Both the position numbers and the translations under genes were made by a program. A stretch of DNA of 64,000 bases from Acridotheres tristis (taxonomy: Eukaryota > Chordata > Aves > Passeriformes > Sturnidae). Positions 48,851-62,930 of this stretch are shown one piece after another (positions within the stretch are counted from its first letter, which is position 1; each line of letters starts with the position of its first letter). The stretch spans positions 45,931,154 to 45,995,153 of the forward strand of contig CM072887.1 of assembly GCA_037013685.1 (NCBI GenBank). Direction: 5' to 3'. The notes under the pieces are model-generated. The model was not told where the DNA came from and made no database searches. It was given only the letters and a program-made list of their open reading frames with translations.

Positions 48851-50904
48851 TATTTTATACATCCTAGTTCATTGAGTAGAAGACAGCTTGGTAAAAGCTA
48901 CAACATGAAGAAGAATCAGAGCCACATCCAAAGAAGTCCAGCATACGTAAGAGTCGCAAAAGTTAAGTTTGTGATACAAAGCCTGATGTACCTGCTGGCT
49001 GTGACCACAGTAACAAGTAGGGTAACAAGCACCTGAAATTGTTACTTTGTTTATTGCTATCCCCCGCTTTCTTGATTTGTAATCACCACTCTACATACAG
49101 AACAATTCTAAAAGCTGGTTCTGAGCTGGCTCCAAAGTAGTTTGTAAAGTTTCAGGTTTTACATCTGACCAGTCCAAATTAGATCAAAGTCTTCCTTGAA
49201 CAAACTGTCCCCAAAATGCTGTAGATTATCAGGGAACTCGCCAGCAACCTACTGCCAACAGCAGCAATAAAACGTATGGGAATGACAAGTTGAGGAGCTT
49301 CAGGAACCTCTACAATAACGGACTCCAGGCCAAAGCGGACTACCCTGCAACCTAAGCACACAGAAGCCCATCTCAAAACCTCTTGGCTCCTAACATCCTT
49401 TTAATAGTATGAAACCACATTCCAACCAGACCTGGATCTGCAGAGCTTGCAGACTTCTGGGTCCACCACTGAAAACCACAGTCCAGCATGACTGGCTGCT
49501 TCAGAGCTGTCAATCTGAACTCTATAATCATCAGACCCATGACAGTTTCACTGAACCCAGGGAAGATTCAGCTTACACTTGCTAAGTTCATACTTCATTT
49601 AAAAATCCTCATATAAATGAAACAGACATCTCATGAATCGAGAATCACAACTCCTACTAAGCTACATATTTAGCAGTAGTTGTTGATAGTGATTTCCCAA
49701 TTTAAAACAAAAAAAAAGAGAGCATACACACCAGATATCAAACCTTTCAGTAAGAGATGCACAATTACTACTGAAGAGCCATCATGGGACATTAATGTAT
49801 GGAAGTGGGCACATAGGAAGGACATGATGCTTTTTGTTCTTAGAAGAACACATGACCAAGAATATCTGGATTTCTGAATGTAAAGCTCTATTCAAAATGA
49901 CACATTAACAATTTATTTTTTGAAATCAGGGATATGACTTAGAGAAATAAATTTAGATCAAAATAACTTGAAAATGCAGTTAACCAGGCACAAAGAGACT
50001 CAAATCCACATTGAAATACTGATATACAAAACTACTGGTGAGTTTTATAATGAAACTCCATATACCTTAGCTTTCACTCTGAAGAGAACAGCAAGAAGTG
50101 TCATTGCTCCAATTCAAAACTAAGAAAGTGCTGTTAACACTGCACCTTTCCACATGACTCAGAAGACTGTATCAGGGAAACACTTCAAACCCAGTTGGTC
50201 TGAAACGACAATCACTCAGATTTACCCATGAAAAAAAAAGTCTTCAATTTCATTATTATACTGCCAATTCAATGATGAAAGAAACCAAAAGGCTAAAGAA
50301 GTGCTAAGTTACATGCATGATATATAAAAATTTTGTTCTCATTTATGGTGACCTCTGTAGTGACCTACAATTGTTGAATGTAAAATTATCCACAACAGTG
50401 GAAAGTCTGAGAGTGGACTTTGTGCCCTTTTAGTATATTCCCAATGACAATATTACCATATTTCATTAAAATTAATATGAGAACATAAACATGTTGTGCC
50501 AGGTTTTACCAGCTTGCCAGGTGGCTCAATTTCTGATATGTATTTTGGTTATTCAGCAGGAAGCTCTGGAAAGCCTCTGTATCCAGGCAAATAGCTGAAC
50601 TTCAGCAGTTCAATACAGAAGCCAACAACAGCATTACAAATCTCAGAGCTTGCACTATGTAACCCAATCTTCCAGTGGTTTTGCTGATGACTAGGTTCGT
50701 ATTTGAAAGACTTATTTCTGTGTTTCATACTGATACTAAAGCAAGTGGCCCTAAAAATGCTGAGCAGTTCCATTATCCTACTACTGTAAGCCAGAAATTA
50801 AGCAGAGATCAAGGGCAATGACAGTATTTTAGGGAAAACATTCCAGAATCAAAGTATCTCAGTAATTGCCATAGCCACAACCAAAAACTTCTGAAGATGA
50901 GGTA

Positions 50905-51110
50905 ATAATTTTAAACTAGAAGAGCATATATTTAGATTGGATATAAGGAAGAAATTATTTGTGTTGAGGGTGGTGAGACACTGGAACAGGTTGCCCAGGG
51001 AAGCTGTGGGTGCCCCTCATTGGCAATGAACAGTTTGGTGGCATTTTGAGCAACGTGAACCTCTGAAAGGTGTTCCTGATCGTAGAAGCCCCTTCAGATC
51101 TAAAACATTT
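50905..51110 (+). mobile_element. CR1 LINE 3' fragment
   Basis: Sense CR1 3' end: TTTTAAACTAGAAGAGCATA, TTTAGATTGGATATAAGGAAG, GAGGGTGGTGAGACACTGGA, ACAGGTTGCCCAGGGAAGCT, then a degraded tail with GTTCCTGATCG and CCCCTTCAGATCTAAA. About 200 bp, strongly 5'-truncated, with internal deletions. Confidence 0.88.
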
Positions 51111-54100
51111 TGTATCAGTGGTGTCCAAACCAAGGATAATTAACTGGATTTTGATGCAGTTAAGTAATGCCTTTAGAATTTTTCTCCTACAATTACACGA
51201 TGTTGCTGAAGTTAGGCTGTATAGCAAATTAAATGCATACAATTACATTATGAAAAACATACAGAAATCCCAGCAGTAACAAGGCATGCCAACTGTTGTC
51301 TTATTCACATTATATGATGCGTCCTATTTTCTAGTATTTACATTATATTTTTCCCTAGAGAAAAGAAATAGTTCGTGTATAATATTGGCCTAAAATGTTG
51401 TGATACCACACCTAGTGTATAAAAAGTGAGATTTTGTGAAACAAAAAAAGCTTGTCCCAAATAATTTAAAAATTATGGTGAATCTTTCTTATTGCTTTGA
51501 CTGAAAACATTAATTTATGGGAAAAACTCCTAAGACATTTGCATCTCTCTTTCTTTCTTAGGCACACATAATGTACAGGCCGTTTCCTGATTTTACAAGG
51601 AAGATTTTCTAAGTACTTCCCTGAGTTCATGGAACCATTTTCCACTCTTTACTTTTTAACTTAAATTTATATTATTCTTAGTTGTGCAAGTCTCATCTTG
51701 CAGTGACCCATTTTGGCACAACCTGGTCATAGCAGCACAGCCCAGCAAGAGCAGCCTCCATTGTCAGAAAGCAAAGATCTGCAAGTAGGACTCCAGGAAA
51801 ATCTGGTTCTCAAATGTTTGTGTGACTATAAAAAGAAACAAAGCACACATTTCAGGTTCAGACCTAGATGCAACTTTGACACTCTCTCCAGCTGTTCGAA
51901 AATCAAATCAAAACATACATGTTCTTATTTGGAAGATGTTTACATTTGGCAAGTATAGTCTTTTTACTATTTTTTCCCCTGTTCCCTTTATGGCTCTTGA
52001 ATGCGACTAAACCAGGTAAGTAGATAACTTATTTGTAGTTTAGACAAGCAGGTGGAACAAATTCAAAAGGTGTCAGTACAGCCCCACCTGAGTTACCAAT
52101 GTGAGTGGCCAGAAGTTGTCTAAAGGTTGACAACAGTTCAGTCCATCTTCTTACTGAGGAGAAAAGTCTAAGGTTAACTATAAGGATTTAAGGGAACATA
52201 AAGGATATAAGGCTAACTCTTGCCATAAGCAGGAGCTGGAGAAAAATAATCCAGGTCTGGAAAACTGATTTGGAGGAAACTACCATCTCTGCACTAAGAC
52301 TTGAATTAATCTTGTTTTCTTAGTAATTGCCAGAATAGAGCCAACCACCCAAGAGATTCCTCCATCCTTCATTTATTCTATTACTCTAAAGGTTGTTACT
52401 ACTGCAGCGAGGGCAACACTATTGGCAATGCTTTTGAATGTGGTTGTGGATACACTGAACAGAAACCTCCTCAGGCCATGGAGGGAAACATATTTTACTA
52501 AGTTTCTAACTCAGCCCATGAGATACAGTAACATTTCACACAGCAAGAGAGCTTGAGAATCCCTCCAGCTGGAGGAATTCTTACTACCAAATTTTAAAAC
52601 AGAGCTTCTGACAGTAGGTACATTAGAACAGCAACAATAATTTTAAAAAGTATTTTAAATTCTCATTTCCTGCTACAATGAGGCTACTATGAACAACAAT
52701 ATTGTTATGAAAATTGCTGCAGGGTCTTTGCCCTTATAGCCATGTTATGTACTGTTCATCATATTCCACAAATGAAAATCCAGACCAACGCAGTAACTGT
52801 ATAAAAGACCTCAAAAAAGCCTAACTGTACCAAAGGCAAATTAATAATATTACTTTTGCAGGAAAAAAAATCATAAAGCACTGGGAAGTTAAGAGTAAAG
52901 TATATCAGTAACATCACAGTTAAGCCTGATGTGCTTTAACACACACGTCACTCAAGTCCCACTTAACATCCTGCGGGAACTCCACACTAATGCCAGGAAG
53001 AGAGCTGCACACTGAATTTGACACACTGGATCGCAACTAAAGATACAATTTCTCTCCTCTTATCATACTCCAGCTCATTCATTATCTTTCTCCTGAACTG
53101 TAGCAGGCAAAACACTACCTTTCTGAACTGTATCATCTTCCACACACTTATCAATGCAGTCTGCTTACTGATTTCATTTTAAAACGTAGCAGCAATTCTA
53201 ACTTGTTGAAACAACAGGAATTTTTCCAGGTCACAGGGTTAAAGTCTCTGATTCCCCATATGCTAAGCAGGCACTTTAAGAAGAATATTAACATTTTGCA
53301 AAGATTTATAGCAAGGGCTTTGTCAGCACTTGTATACAATGTACACAAAAAAACTCCATTCAGCTTGCTGAATCCACAGTCATACAGCATTTCACTGTGA
53401 TTTACTGACTACTTTGAGAACGCCTAGTTTATACAAAACATCACTCAAAAGAAAAGTGAAAAATTCCTGAGCAATAAACTGGCTTTAGGGAGATTATCTG
53501 CTTAGAGAAAAGCAAAGATACTAAGGATAACTTGAGCAATAATATTTTGAGCAAGTCTGTAAGCTATTACAAGTTACAAACTGTATAATTTAAGAGCAAA
53601 ACAACTTAATTGCCTTCCATCTTCAGTGCTCTTTCCTGGACATACAAACACAGTTACGTGTACACCAAAATGTACCTTTGACACCACACAGGAGTGCAGC
53701 TGGAAGCTTGGTGGTGGAATTTGTGATTCCATTTCCATGAAAGCCATAGCACAAAGCATTTAATGGACCATCAGCAAACCATAGCTGTGTGCACTGCACT
53801 AGAAGCTGAAGAAACAAGCTGGTTTACTTCTTCCTAGCTGTCATGTACAGCCATGAGACCACACAACTTCCTCCTAGGAGGCATGTGTTAAAATACACCA
53901 TTTACAGAAAAACTGGAAGTAGCTTTGGACTGTTAAAGAATCAAACAACATAACAAAAATAATTCTATGTCATATATATCAGACTTAAGTAAGTATTCAA
54001 ACAGTTGCTAAGCAGCAGCAAGCTGTGTGCATCACGTAAGATTTTAATGTTTCACTGATATGTTAGAGAAAGTTTTGTAAAATCACCTATCAAAAGTTTT

Positions 54101-54464
54101 CAACTACTTAGCCATATTTCAATTTACTTAGCATTATCAAAAGTGCAGTATGAAACCTTACTAACCAAGCACTACAGCAACCAACACAAATACAGATGCT
54201 GTCATGTCACAAATAACACTCATCTGTATTTTAGTCCTCTAGAGCAAAATAACAGACAACCAAATAACAGAGACAGCTTTTAGATTTTGGCAGGGACCTT
54301 TTCCCCTATGGACAGAACAGCCTGTCCCCACAAAACTGGTATTTACCAACTGTGGCTCGATGATCAAATTACACTTTCTCTGGTATTCACAAAGTAGTGA
54401 ATGCATGTGTCACAGAAAGCCACAAGAAATCCACGAAATTGAAGAGTAACTCCAAGTATTCCCT

Positions 54465-54504
54465 TTACTTTCCAGATACTCCTTTCAGAGTATCTGGAAA
54501 GTAA
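54465..54504. repeat. Perfect 17-bp inverted repeat with 6-base loop
   Basis: TTACTTTCCAGATACTC (54465-54481), loop CTTTCA, then GAGTATCTGGAAAGTAA (54488-54504), an exact reverse complement. The pairing does not extend into the flanks. It can fold as a 17-bp hairpin in DNA or in the TAB2 pre-mRNA. Function unknown. Confidence 0.95.
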
Positions 54505-56282
54505 TCTGAAATTGAGAGTACTCAATTCCGTGATCTATATGCAAAAAGTCCCTTATTTTTTATATTCATATTTAAAGAACAAAATTTCACTCACATCAAT
54601 TAAAATCACCTAAAAATATTCAAGTAACACAAATAATTGATCCAGGATGGTAATGATACTGATTAAAATGTCTCAAAAGCAGGAGCTTTCTTATAATTGA
54701 TATGGCCAAACTAAGAGCATAATCTATGACAAAATCTATACGCATGAAAAAAAGAAAAAAATTAATTGCTAAAGAGAGAATTGTGCTCATTTCGATTATG
54801 GACTCCACACGTAACACTCATCTCACTTTTCTTCTCTGATCTTTCTTAATTAAAAACAAATAAATACTAATGCAAAACAGTTAAAGTTTTAACAAAACAA
54901 AGTATTTAAGGCTCTTCATTAAGAGCCCTAAGAAAATGATACTTCCAAGTATTTAGACAAAAATCTACTGGCTTCAATACAAATAAAAGCTGGCTATTCA
55001 CTCAACTAAAAGTTTTCTGTCTTTCAACTCTTCAAAGTAAACCCAGAATTAACACTCTGACCTACTTTCTTTTGGAAAAAACAGCAGAAAAAAAATCCTT
55101 TGAATATATATCTGAAATCTCTTTGAGCCCTTTCAAATCAGGGGTAAAGGCCACTCATAGTTCCAGATGCAAACAGTGAAGCTCCAGAGCCCAGATTGTT
55201 AGACCTGTCAGTTGCTTCCTGTGGCACAAGGCCAACAAAGCCACCTTAAGTCAGGAAAGCACAGAATCGGCTCCTTTAGCTTTCCTGAAGATCACAGGGC
55301 CACAATCACTGGTCTCACCTTTTGTGAAGGTAAGATTATCATATAAATCTTCCCCTATGAGAAGACTACAAGATGCAAGTTAACTGTGTGGCAGCAACAG
55401 TCAGCCTTGCATGCTCCTTTACCAATGAAGTGCTTACAGATTTAGGGTGAAACTACTTGAGAAAGCTGAGCAGACTGAAATCTTCAGTATATCTTGCCTT
55501 TATTGCCACTCTGCTCTTAGGCCCTGCAATTTCGCCCGCTTTCTTGCTCTGGCCATATTTGTCCACCTCTTCTCTGCGGCAAATTCAAGAGATCAATCTA
55601 TTAGAAGATAATACCTTTCTTTTTTGTTGGATTTCTCTTTGAGTTTCAGCAGCGATAAGCTGCTGCATAAGCTCAAACCATCTTGGATACATTCAGATGT
55701 ATCACATCCAGCAGACTGGAAGATCCTATAATGCAAAACGCCTGAAAATGTAGTATTCTGAAGCCAAAGACTTCACTGCAAAACTGAAAGAAATAATGAA
55801 CGAGGCTGACATAAATTACACCTGCATTCCAAGAACTGTAATTAAGAATCTGAATTACAGACCCTGTAAGCACAGCTAGACCAAAAGCTGAATTGGAGTA
55901 GTGAGTTATGGGCCATGTGTTGTTATTTCAGCAGCCAGCATTGGATCAGTGCTATGACTGGATCATTTTTATATCCCACTCCTATTATACTCCTACAGAA
56001 CTACATATTAAACCAATTCTACACCTAAAACAGGTGTACAAGAGCAGTAACTGCCTAAAAAAAAACAAATCAAAAGCATTTCTAAGAAACATGTGAAAAC
56101 CAGATTTTAGGAAGCAGTAATCTCAATTCACGGAGCACTCAAAAAAGCTGTAACTATATAATCTAAAGATGCTCTGTCTCTAAACACTTCCAACAACATC
56201 CTAGACGAAATAGTATTGATCTAGAATGTTTTCTGAACTTGGGCCTACAATTCTTGAATACTCTGTAATAAAAAACAACTCT

Positions 56283-56790
56283 ATCTTCATAGAATTACTC
56301 ATTAACTTAGGTTGGAAGGTACTGACAGAGGTGAACAGCTCCAAACAATATTCAAAGCAGGACTTCAGGTTCAAAGCAGGACTTTACTTAGGTTTAAACC
56401 AGGTGCACGAGGCCTTGGGCAGCCAAATATTGAAAAATCCCAAGGATGGAGATTCCACTAGGTTTCTGGAAAATCTCCTCCATTGATTAATCATACTCAC
56501 TAAGAGCAACTTATTTTTTATATCCAATTGAGATTTCCCTTGTTGCAATCTATTACTTCTTATAATTTTGTTTGCTACCTGAGAAAAGCATTCCTGGCCT
56601 CATCTTGCCTGTAATTCTTTACATTAGTCCACCTTTAGACCTGTCTTCCCCACATTAAACATGCTGAGATTCCCCAGCCTCTCCACTTACATTGTTAACC
56701 TATTTCCCTCATCTGAAGTTACTCCTATTGGTCAGCATTTCTTGCAATGGCAGGCTCAAGGCTGTCAGATGAACCCTCACAAGTGCTGAA
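56283..56790 (-). mobile_element. CR1 LINE fragment (older copy)
   Basis: Antisense CR1: CATAGAATTACTCATTAACT and TAGGTTGGAAGG (3' end), CCCAAGGATGGAGATTCCAC, TATCCAATTGAGATTTCCCT, GCATTCCTGGCCTCATCTTG, and GCTGAGATTCCCCAGCCTC near the 5' side. Substitutions and a small internal duplication at 56351-56386 mark it as an old, inactive copy. Confidence 0.85.
56351..56386. repeat. 19-bp direct duplication inside the CR1 relic
   Basis: TTCAAAGCAGGACTTCAGG is followed at once by TTCAAAGCAGGACTTTA. A local tandem duplication, probably by slippage. Confidence 0.93.
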
Positions 56791-59700
56791 GAGAAGGAAT
56801 AATTACATCCTACAGCATGCTGCCTATGCTATTTCTTATGTTCACTTTGAAAAGCCCTTTTGCTTATCCTTTGACAGTCTGACTTACTGAGAAGTACATA
56901 TTGAGAAGCCCTTTCACAGCTGCTGTTTGAGACACTTTTTTAAAAACAACGTTAATTAACTTGATGCTTTTACACCAGCAGTTGTATTATAAATCAAGTA
57001 AAGCTAGGTATCTAACCAAATACAGTAACTGGTGTAGAAATACCTTTTCTCTACTTCTACATATGCAATACACACATCTCCCACATCTCCCTCTTCTGCA
57101 GAACACGGAGAAAACTATTCAGGTTTGAGAGCTGCCTACTTAAGAATTGAAGTGGGGAAAAAACAGAGAGAAAGGAAAGTTATGGGTCTGAATGAGGTAG
57201 GAGGAAGAGCTATAGGAAAAATTATAGCCCTAAGTGCAATTTGTGACACTGACTCCAAATTAAATTCAAACTTCTATGACAAGTATTTGTCTGGTACTGC
57301 TGGGCTCTATGCAAATCCTTAATCAGTAGCTTCTGTGGGTCCCCACACTTTTTTCCCGGCCTTTAGATCCCTCTCCACTAACTAGATGCTTACATACCTC
57401 CGTGGAATTTGGTTCCATTTGAGTAAGACTTATTTCTTTCTAGCCCAGACACATGTCCTCTCTAGACATCACAGAGAACACTTTTAAATATTTGAAACTG
57501 AAATTTTAAAATGCCAAACTTTTTAATGCCAAAAATCAAAGCCACTGCTAACGTTATTTGCACAGCAGGGAAGTTCTGATGCCAGTATAGACAGTGGAAA
57601 AGCTTTTTCAATATCATATACCAAAGCACAGAAAAAACTGTCAAGATCCAAATCTTCCCATGTCGTCACAGCTGGCAGATCTTGCTCTGCCTTTTGGGAT
57701 AAATGCAAAATGGCCATCTATTGGCTATGAGAACAGTAAGCCTTGCAAACGGAAAAGCATATAGGTATCAAAAAGGGCTACTATGAGTTGCTACTGGCAC
57801 CAGTCATTATGAAACTAAGGAAAGAATAAAAATCCAAACCAAAACCAAATGTTTTCAGATGGACTTCTAAGTTTCATTTTCCCCTCACTGACCTGGAAAG
57901 CTGCTTCTTACCAACAAGGAATGGAAACTGTTACACTTTCCATAAAAGAGAAGTTACCACCGTGTTACAAATAAATGGTTAGTTACTTTAAATGAGATGG
58001 TATAGTTAATTCCTTATGCAGAAACAAATTTAAAAAAAAAGATTAAAAATATTTGAAATGCTCTGGCTTCCTCTTATCCTACAGATATTCCAGAGGGCCT
58101 ACTGATTAGTCTCAAAACTGACACGAAATCCCTTTTGGTCATTACGCAAGAACAAGCTGTAAAAAATGTCAGTGATCTGTCACCAGAAATGTTGCATCCT
58201 CATTTTGATACTGTTGGGGTACTCTTTTGCCCATCTTAAAAAAAGCAGTTCCCTCAGTGACTGAACCACTGAGGAGGCCTCTCCCCCACTATTATTATGC
58301 AGTAGTTCTAATGACACTGACCAAGACATCTTAACCCTTTCACTGGGAGGCACAGAGGACAGATACAGCAGTTTCGGTGTGACAGTAACCAGCTAAATCA
58401 CACTGGGATGAACTGCAAGACATCACAGCAAGAATTCTGACCATACTGTGCTCTTTTATATCAATGAGAGTTAGATACGTTTAGAATGCATGACTGATTT
58501 CAGTCTTCCAAAGAATGCACTGAGTCTGCCATAATACAACACATGTTATAATAAACAAATAGATCTAGAGTCATTTAACTTCACGACATTAAAATATATT
58601 CTGAAACATTTTCACTTCCTTCATTGTTTCAAGTATAGTAAAATCAATCCTTTTTTATCAGCAGTGAGTCCTAACACGATTGATAGCTCAATCAAAAGAA
58701 CCCTAAATGCCACTAATACCACCAACCTGAGAGGCCTTGTATCTTTCAGGAACAAAACAAAACAACATATTCTAGAACAATAAACTCTTCTGTGAACACT
58801 CTATTTTAGTCATATGAATTCAGAATGAGGAATTATGAAATGCTTCTATACATGAGTTAATAGTAGAATAAAACACATTTACCCACTACAACGTTTCATA
58901 GCAAAAACTAATTTAACAATTAATTACTTAAACTCTGCAATATATGTAACTTGCCTTTTAAGAAAATCATTCCTTGTATCTCAGTTTGTAAGAGACAAAA
59001 ACCAGCTCTTCCTATAACTTACTCTAAAGAAAATTCCATTACAAACAACGCTGGATGTTAGAAATATATGTCTTATAGATTCAGCAAAGGAAACCACTAT
59101 TAATGACAGTGAAATGCATTGCCATATTCTTTTTTTCCAACATCAGAGGAATTTCTGCATGAGTTGTCTTTACAGCTTCCCAGCTACTGTGTAATTTTCT
59201 CAAATATCAGTGACTATAACAATTTCACTCTTGCACAGATCGGTAAGCTTACCCTTATATTAAAATTTCTCTTCAGTGCATAGGAAAGCTACAAACAGTC
59301 AGCAAAAAAACCTGTCTACAAAGACTAGATTTGTGCTTCCTTTCCAAGCCACAAAAAGTAGAAGTTTAGGAGTTGCTTTTTCACCTCCTCGATTCTAATG
59401 AAATCTTAAACTTTGCATAATTAGAAAAAGCTCCTTGCAGTTGTTGCCATAGGGATAGTGAACTCTTAGAGGCACAAATTTCTACTGTAACCCCACTTTT
59501 CATTTCTCAATTGATTTGTAATTGCTCAACTTTAACATTACATGATAAGTAATGCTGAACAAAAGCATTTAGAATACTAGTTTGCTTCAAAACCTAAGAT
59601 TTCTCATCGTGCATGTATTTAAGTTCATTCCAGATGGATATTTGGAAACTGAATTGGGTAGAAGGCATTGAGAAGACTCATTACCAAATGAAATAAATGA

Positions 59701-60178
59701 AACTCTTTTACAGCCACACAAGAGCCTAGGTATTTGCCAACTTAGAGAGTAAGAACCATGAAATACTGCAGGATTGTTTTTTTAAATCCTAGAAATATAC
59801 CGTTAGGCACACATGACTGAAGGAAGCCCACCTTAGCAGAATGATACCTGAATAGAAAGAAATGTAGTATCAGCTCTTACTAATTAATCGACACTGTACG
59901 CTATGCATACCAATATGCAGAAATACAAAATTTAAAAGTAAAGCATCACAAAATTCTAACTAGTCCAAGTAAGGGAAAATACTTGCCTTCCCCCCACTCC
60001 CCCACCCCCCATTTATAACATGAGACTGAGAACTGAAGCTGACATCTAAAATAAGAAAACCCAATCAGAAAATAAATTAAATAATTTAATTATCTGTGTA
60101 CAGGACATTTGACAAGCAATAGGAGAGCCAGAGTTTCAGGACAAAGAATGAAAGCATTTTTATGCCTTCCTTCCCAAG

Positions 60179-60222
60179 GCGACCCATAGCTACACAGACT
60201 CAGCAAAGACCCATAGCTACAT
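60179..60222. repeat. 27-bp direct duplication (partial)
   Basis: GACCCATAGCTACACAGACT and the next seven bases are followed by GACCCATAGCTACATA. The start-to-start period is about 27 bases. Minor feature. Confidence 0.85.
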
Positions 60223-62645
60223 AAGAAGGAATTCTTAAGAAATTACATATTATCTCCTAAAAAATCAGTTCTTCAGATCTTTCAGTTTCTTATCAAATCT
60301 ACTAAAAAACTAAATTTCATTTCTTGCAAGACTTTCTGTTACTCTCACCTTCAAAAATAAAGGTTGAATGAACTGCAGGAATACCAGTGTGGTCAAAGAT
60401 GGAAGCAACTATCTCAGCACTACATATATTCCAAGTAGACAGCATAAAAAAGCAGAGGATGTCTTGAGTTTACAGTTCTTCGATTTTCTAATGATCCATA
60501 GTAGTTCAAATCAGTCAGTTTATGTAAAGAATGATAAATTTCACACAGAACTGTCAAGACAGGTTTTATAGACGTATTCTGACAACATAAATATATCAGG
60601 CCCCACAAATTATCCCCCAATTATCCTTTTCTCCATTCCACAGTCAATCTGTGCTAATAAAAGCTGTATCTATGTGAAGAATATTTTGCTAGCATAGTAC
60701 AACTGTACCTAGAATACACAGATTAAGCTATAGTTTCACAACACTTTTTCCACTGCAGTACCAGCTTAAGCAGTCCTCATTCCTCAGCTGTGCTGGCACA
60801 ACTGTTTGTGCAGCTGAGCAGTGAGGCCGGTCAGGGAATCGATCCAGGTTAAAAATAATATTTTTCTGATGGTAAATTCCACAATCTGCTTTGCTGCAAA
60901 GCCACCTGGCACATTAACTAGTTACACCAGCACAACTGAGGGGCAAGGCAGGAATAAGAAGCTAAGGTCAGGGCAGCCCATGCCAGTGCTGACATGGAAA
61001 GAAATGCTCATGAAACTACACTCTCAGTCTTTAAATATTTTGTCATTCCCTGATTAAGTGCATAATCCAACTACTGCAGAATAAAAGGGAATACTAACTA
61101 CTGCCTCACAAGCATGTTTTAAAACAAGGAAAAAAACCTCAAAACAACGAGGTTTCCACCTACTTTTCAAGAAATTCTATGCAAGGGCTACAAGAAATTC
61201 TCTTAGAAACTAATTTAAAACAGAAGTTTCAAACTGCCTCCCCCCTGTTCCCCCACCACCATAACTTCCGGTCTGTGGAAGAAGTGTATTTTACCATTTC
61301 CTCTTTCTTTCACTAGTTCACACACAAAACTTGATCCTGGATCTCTATCGTTCAGACAAAGGGCCAAAATGTAACTGCATTTGTCCTCTTTACAAATCCT
61401 AGCCAATGGAAAAGGAGGGGAAAAGAAACTGTTAACTATGATGGTAAAAACTGTTTACAGCACCTTTGTATGGAAGCAAATTTTCTGTGCTCTGATGCAG
61501 TAACAGGGCTAAAACAATACAACTCATCTCACAATCTTGCCTATCTGTTTGTGTAAGGGTTACACCGATGCTTCTTGGTAAGATTTTAAGATTCAGCAGC
61601 AATAGGACAAGACTTTCTGTTAGTGATTTACTTTACTCCAAGTTTATTCAAAAAGATGTGTACAAGGCTATGAAAAGGGAGGAACTCTTGTTAGCTGTAC
61701 TCTATTGATACAAGCACTTTCTATCTTGGGCATGAGCTATTGGCATACAAATACTCAGGTTTATGACTACATGGATAAAGCTCCCTGACAGAAGCCAGTT
61801 TATAGCACGTTAGCATGGCAGGGAGTCATAGTCCACACACACAGGGAGCACACGTGTCTCAACCACACTCAAAAGAAGCATCCCTGGCACACAGCCTTCT
61901 ACTTCCTGCTGGTTACAGCACAATTTTTGAGAGTATTGCATTTAATATTGAAAGAAAGTGTACTTTTACTTTTAAAAGGAAAAACCCACTAATTCTGAGA
62001 ACATTCTATTATTTCATTTTCTATCTGATTCACACATACATACTTCACACTTAGGCAAGTCTCTGAACACATATCACAAAAGTCAATAAATTAAATGTAT
62101 TCTTCAAAACATTTAAATTTAAAATATATCAAACAGTTACATCCAACTTTTGTAGCTTCTGTGAATTTGCTTCAAAGCATTCACGAGACATTTTTAACAC
62201 TATTAACTTAGAGAATAAGGAATAAATGTATTTTTTTCACCTGTTAACTTCAGATGTTTATCATCAGATTTAATTCAAAGTACAGTTCAGAATTTTTTAT
62301 AAGAAATACTGTAATTGAAGAGTAAGCCTTATAATACTGATTTGGAGGAATTTTAAACACCAAGTACACACTGTACTCTTTCCAGCCATGGCTGGGCAGG
62401 GAAATTCTTAGAGATGGGTCATGAGGAACAAGCCTTGTTTAGTATTTTGACTCTTTATTTACCTCCCAAGAGATACTACAATATGGCAAACCAGTAACAG
62501 TAACACATGAAAGCCTGCTGACTCTGGACTACTTTTTTTAAAAAAATCCCAAAAGCAAACCTCTAGCAGGAATGTCGTGTCAAACACTGACACAGTCTTA
62601 ACTAAGTTTAAGACGTAATTCCTCTCTCACCTGAATACAACTTAG

Positions 62646-62930
62646 CACAGAATCAGTCACGTTGGAAGTGACCACAGGGGGTCATCTGGTCAAGCTCCCT
62701 GCTCAGGCAGAGTCATCCTAGAGCACACGGCACAGGATTGTGTCCTCATGGTTCCTGAACATCTCCAGTGAGGGAGACTCCAGAGCCTCTCTGGGCAATC
62801 TATTCCAGTGCTCAGTCACCCTCACAGTAAAGTTCTTCCTCATGTTCAGGTGGAATTTCCTCTACATCAGTTTCTGCCCTTTGTCTCTTGCTCTATTGCT
62901 TATCCCCTCCCAGGTGTTAAGGTTGTGCAC
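62646..62930 (-). mobile_element. CR1 LINE 3' fragment
   Basis: Antisense CR1: CAGAATCAGTCACGTTGGAA and GTGACC (3' end), GGGGTCATCTGGTCAAGCTC, GGCACAGGATTGTGTCCTCA, CTCTCTGGGCAATCTATTCC, CAGTGCTCAGTCACCCTCAC, AGTAAAGTTCTTCCTCATGTTCAGGTG. About 285 bp, relatively well preserved. Confidence 0.92.

Noticed and set aside
54465..54504. Hairpin as a microRNA precursor
   Set aside because: The 17-bp stem with a 6-base loop and no flanking pairing is too short for a Drosha/Dicer substrate.
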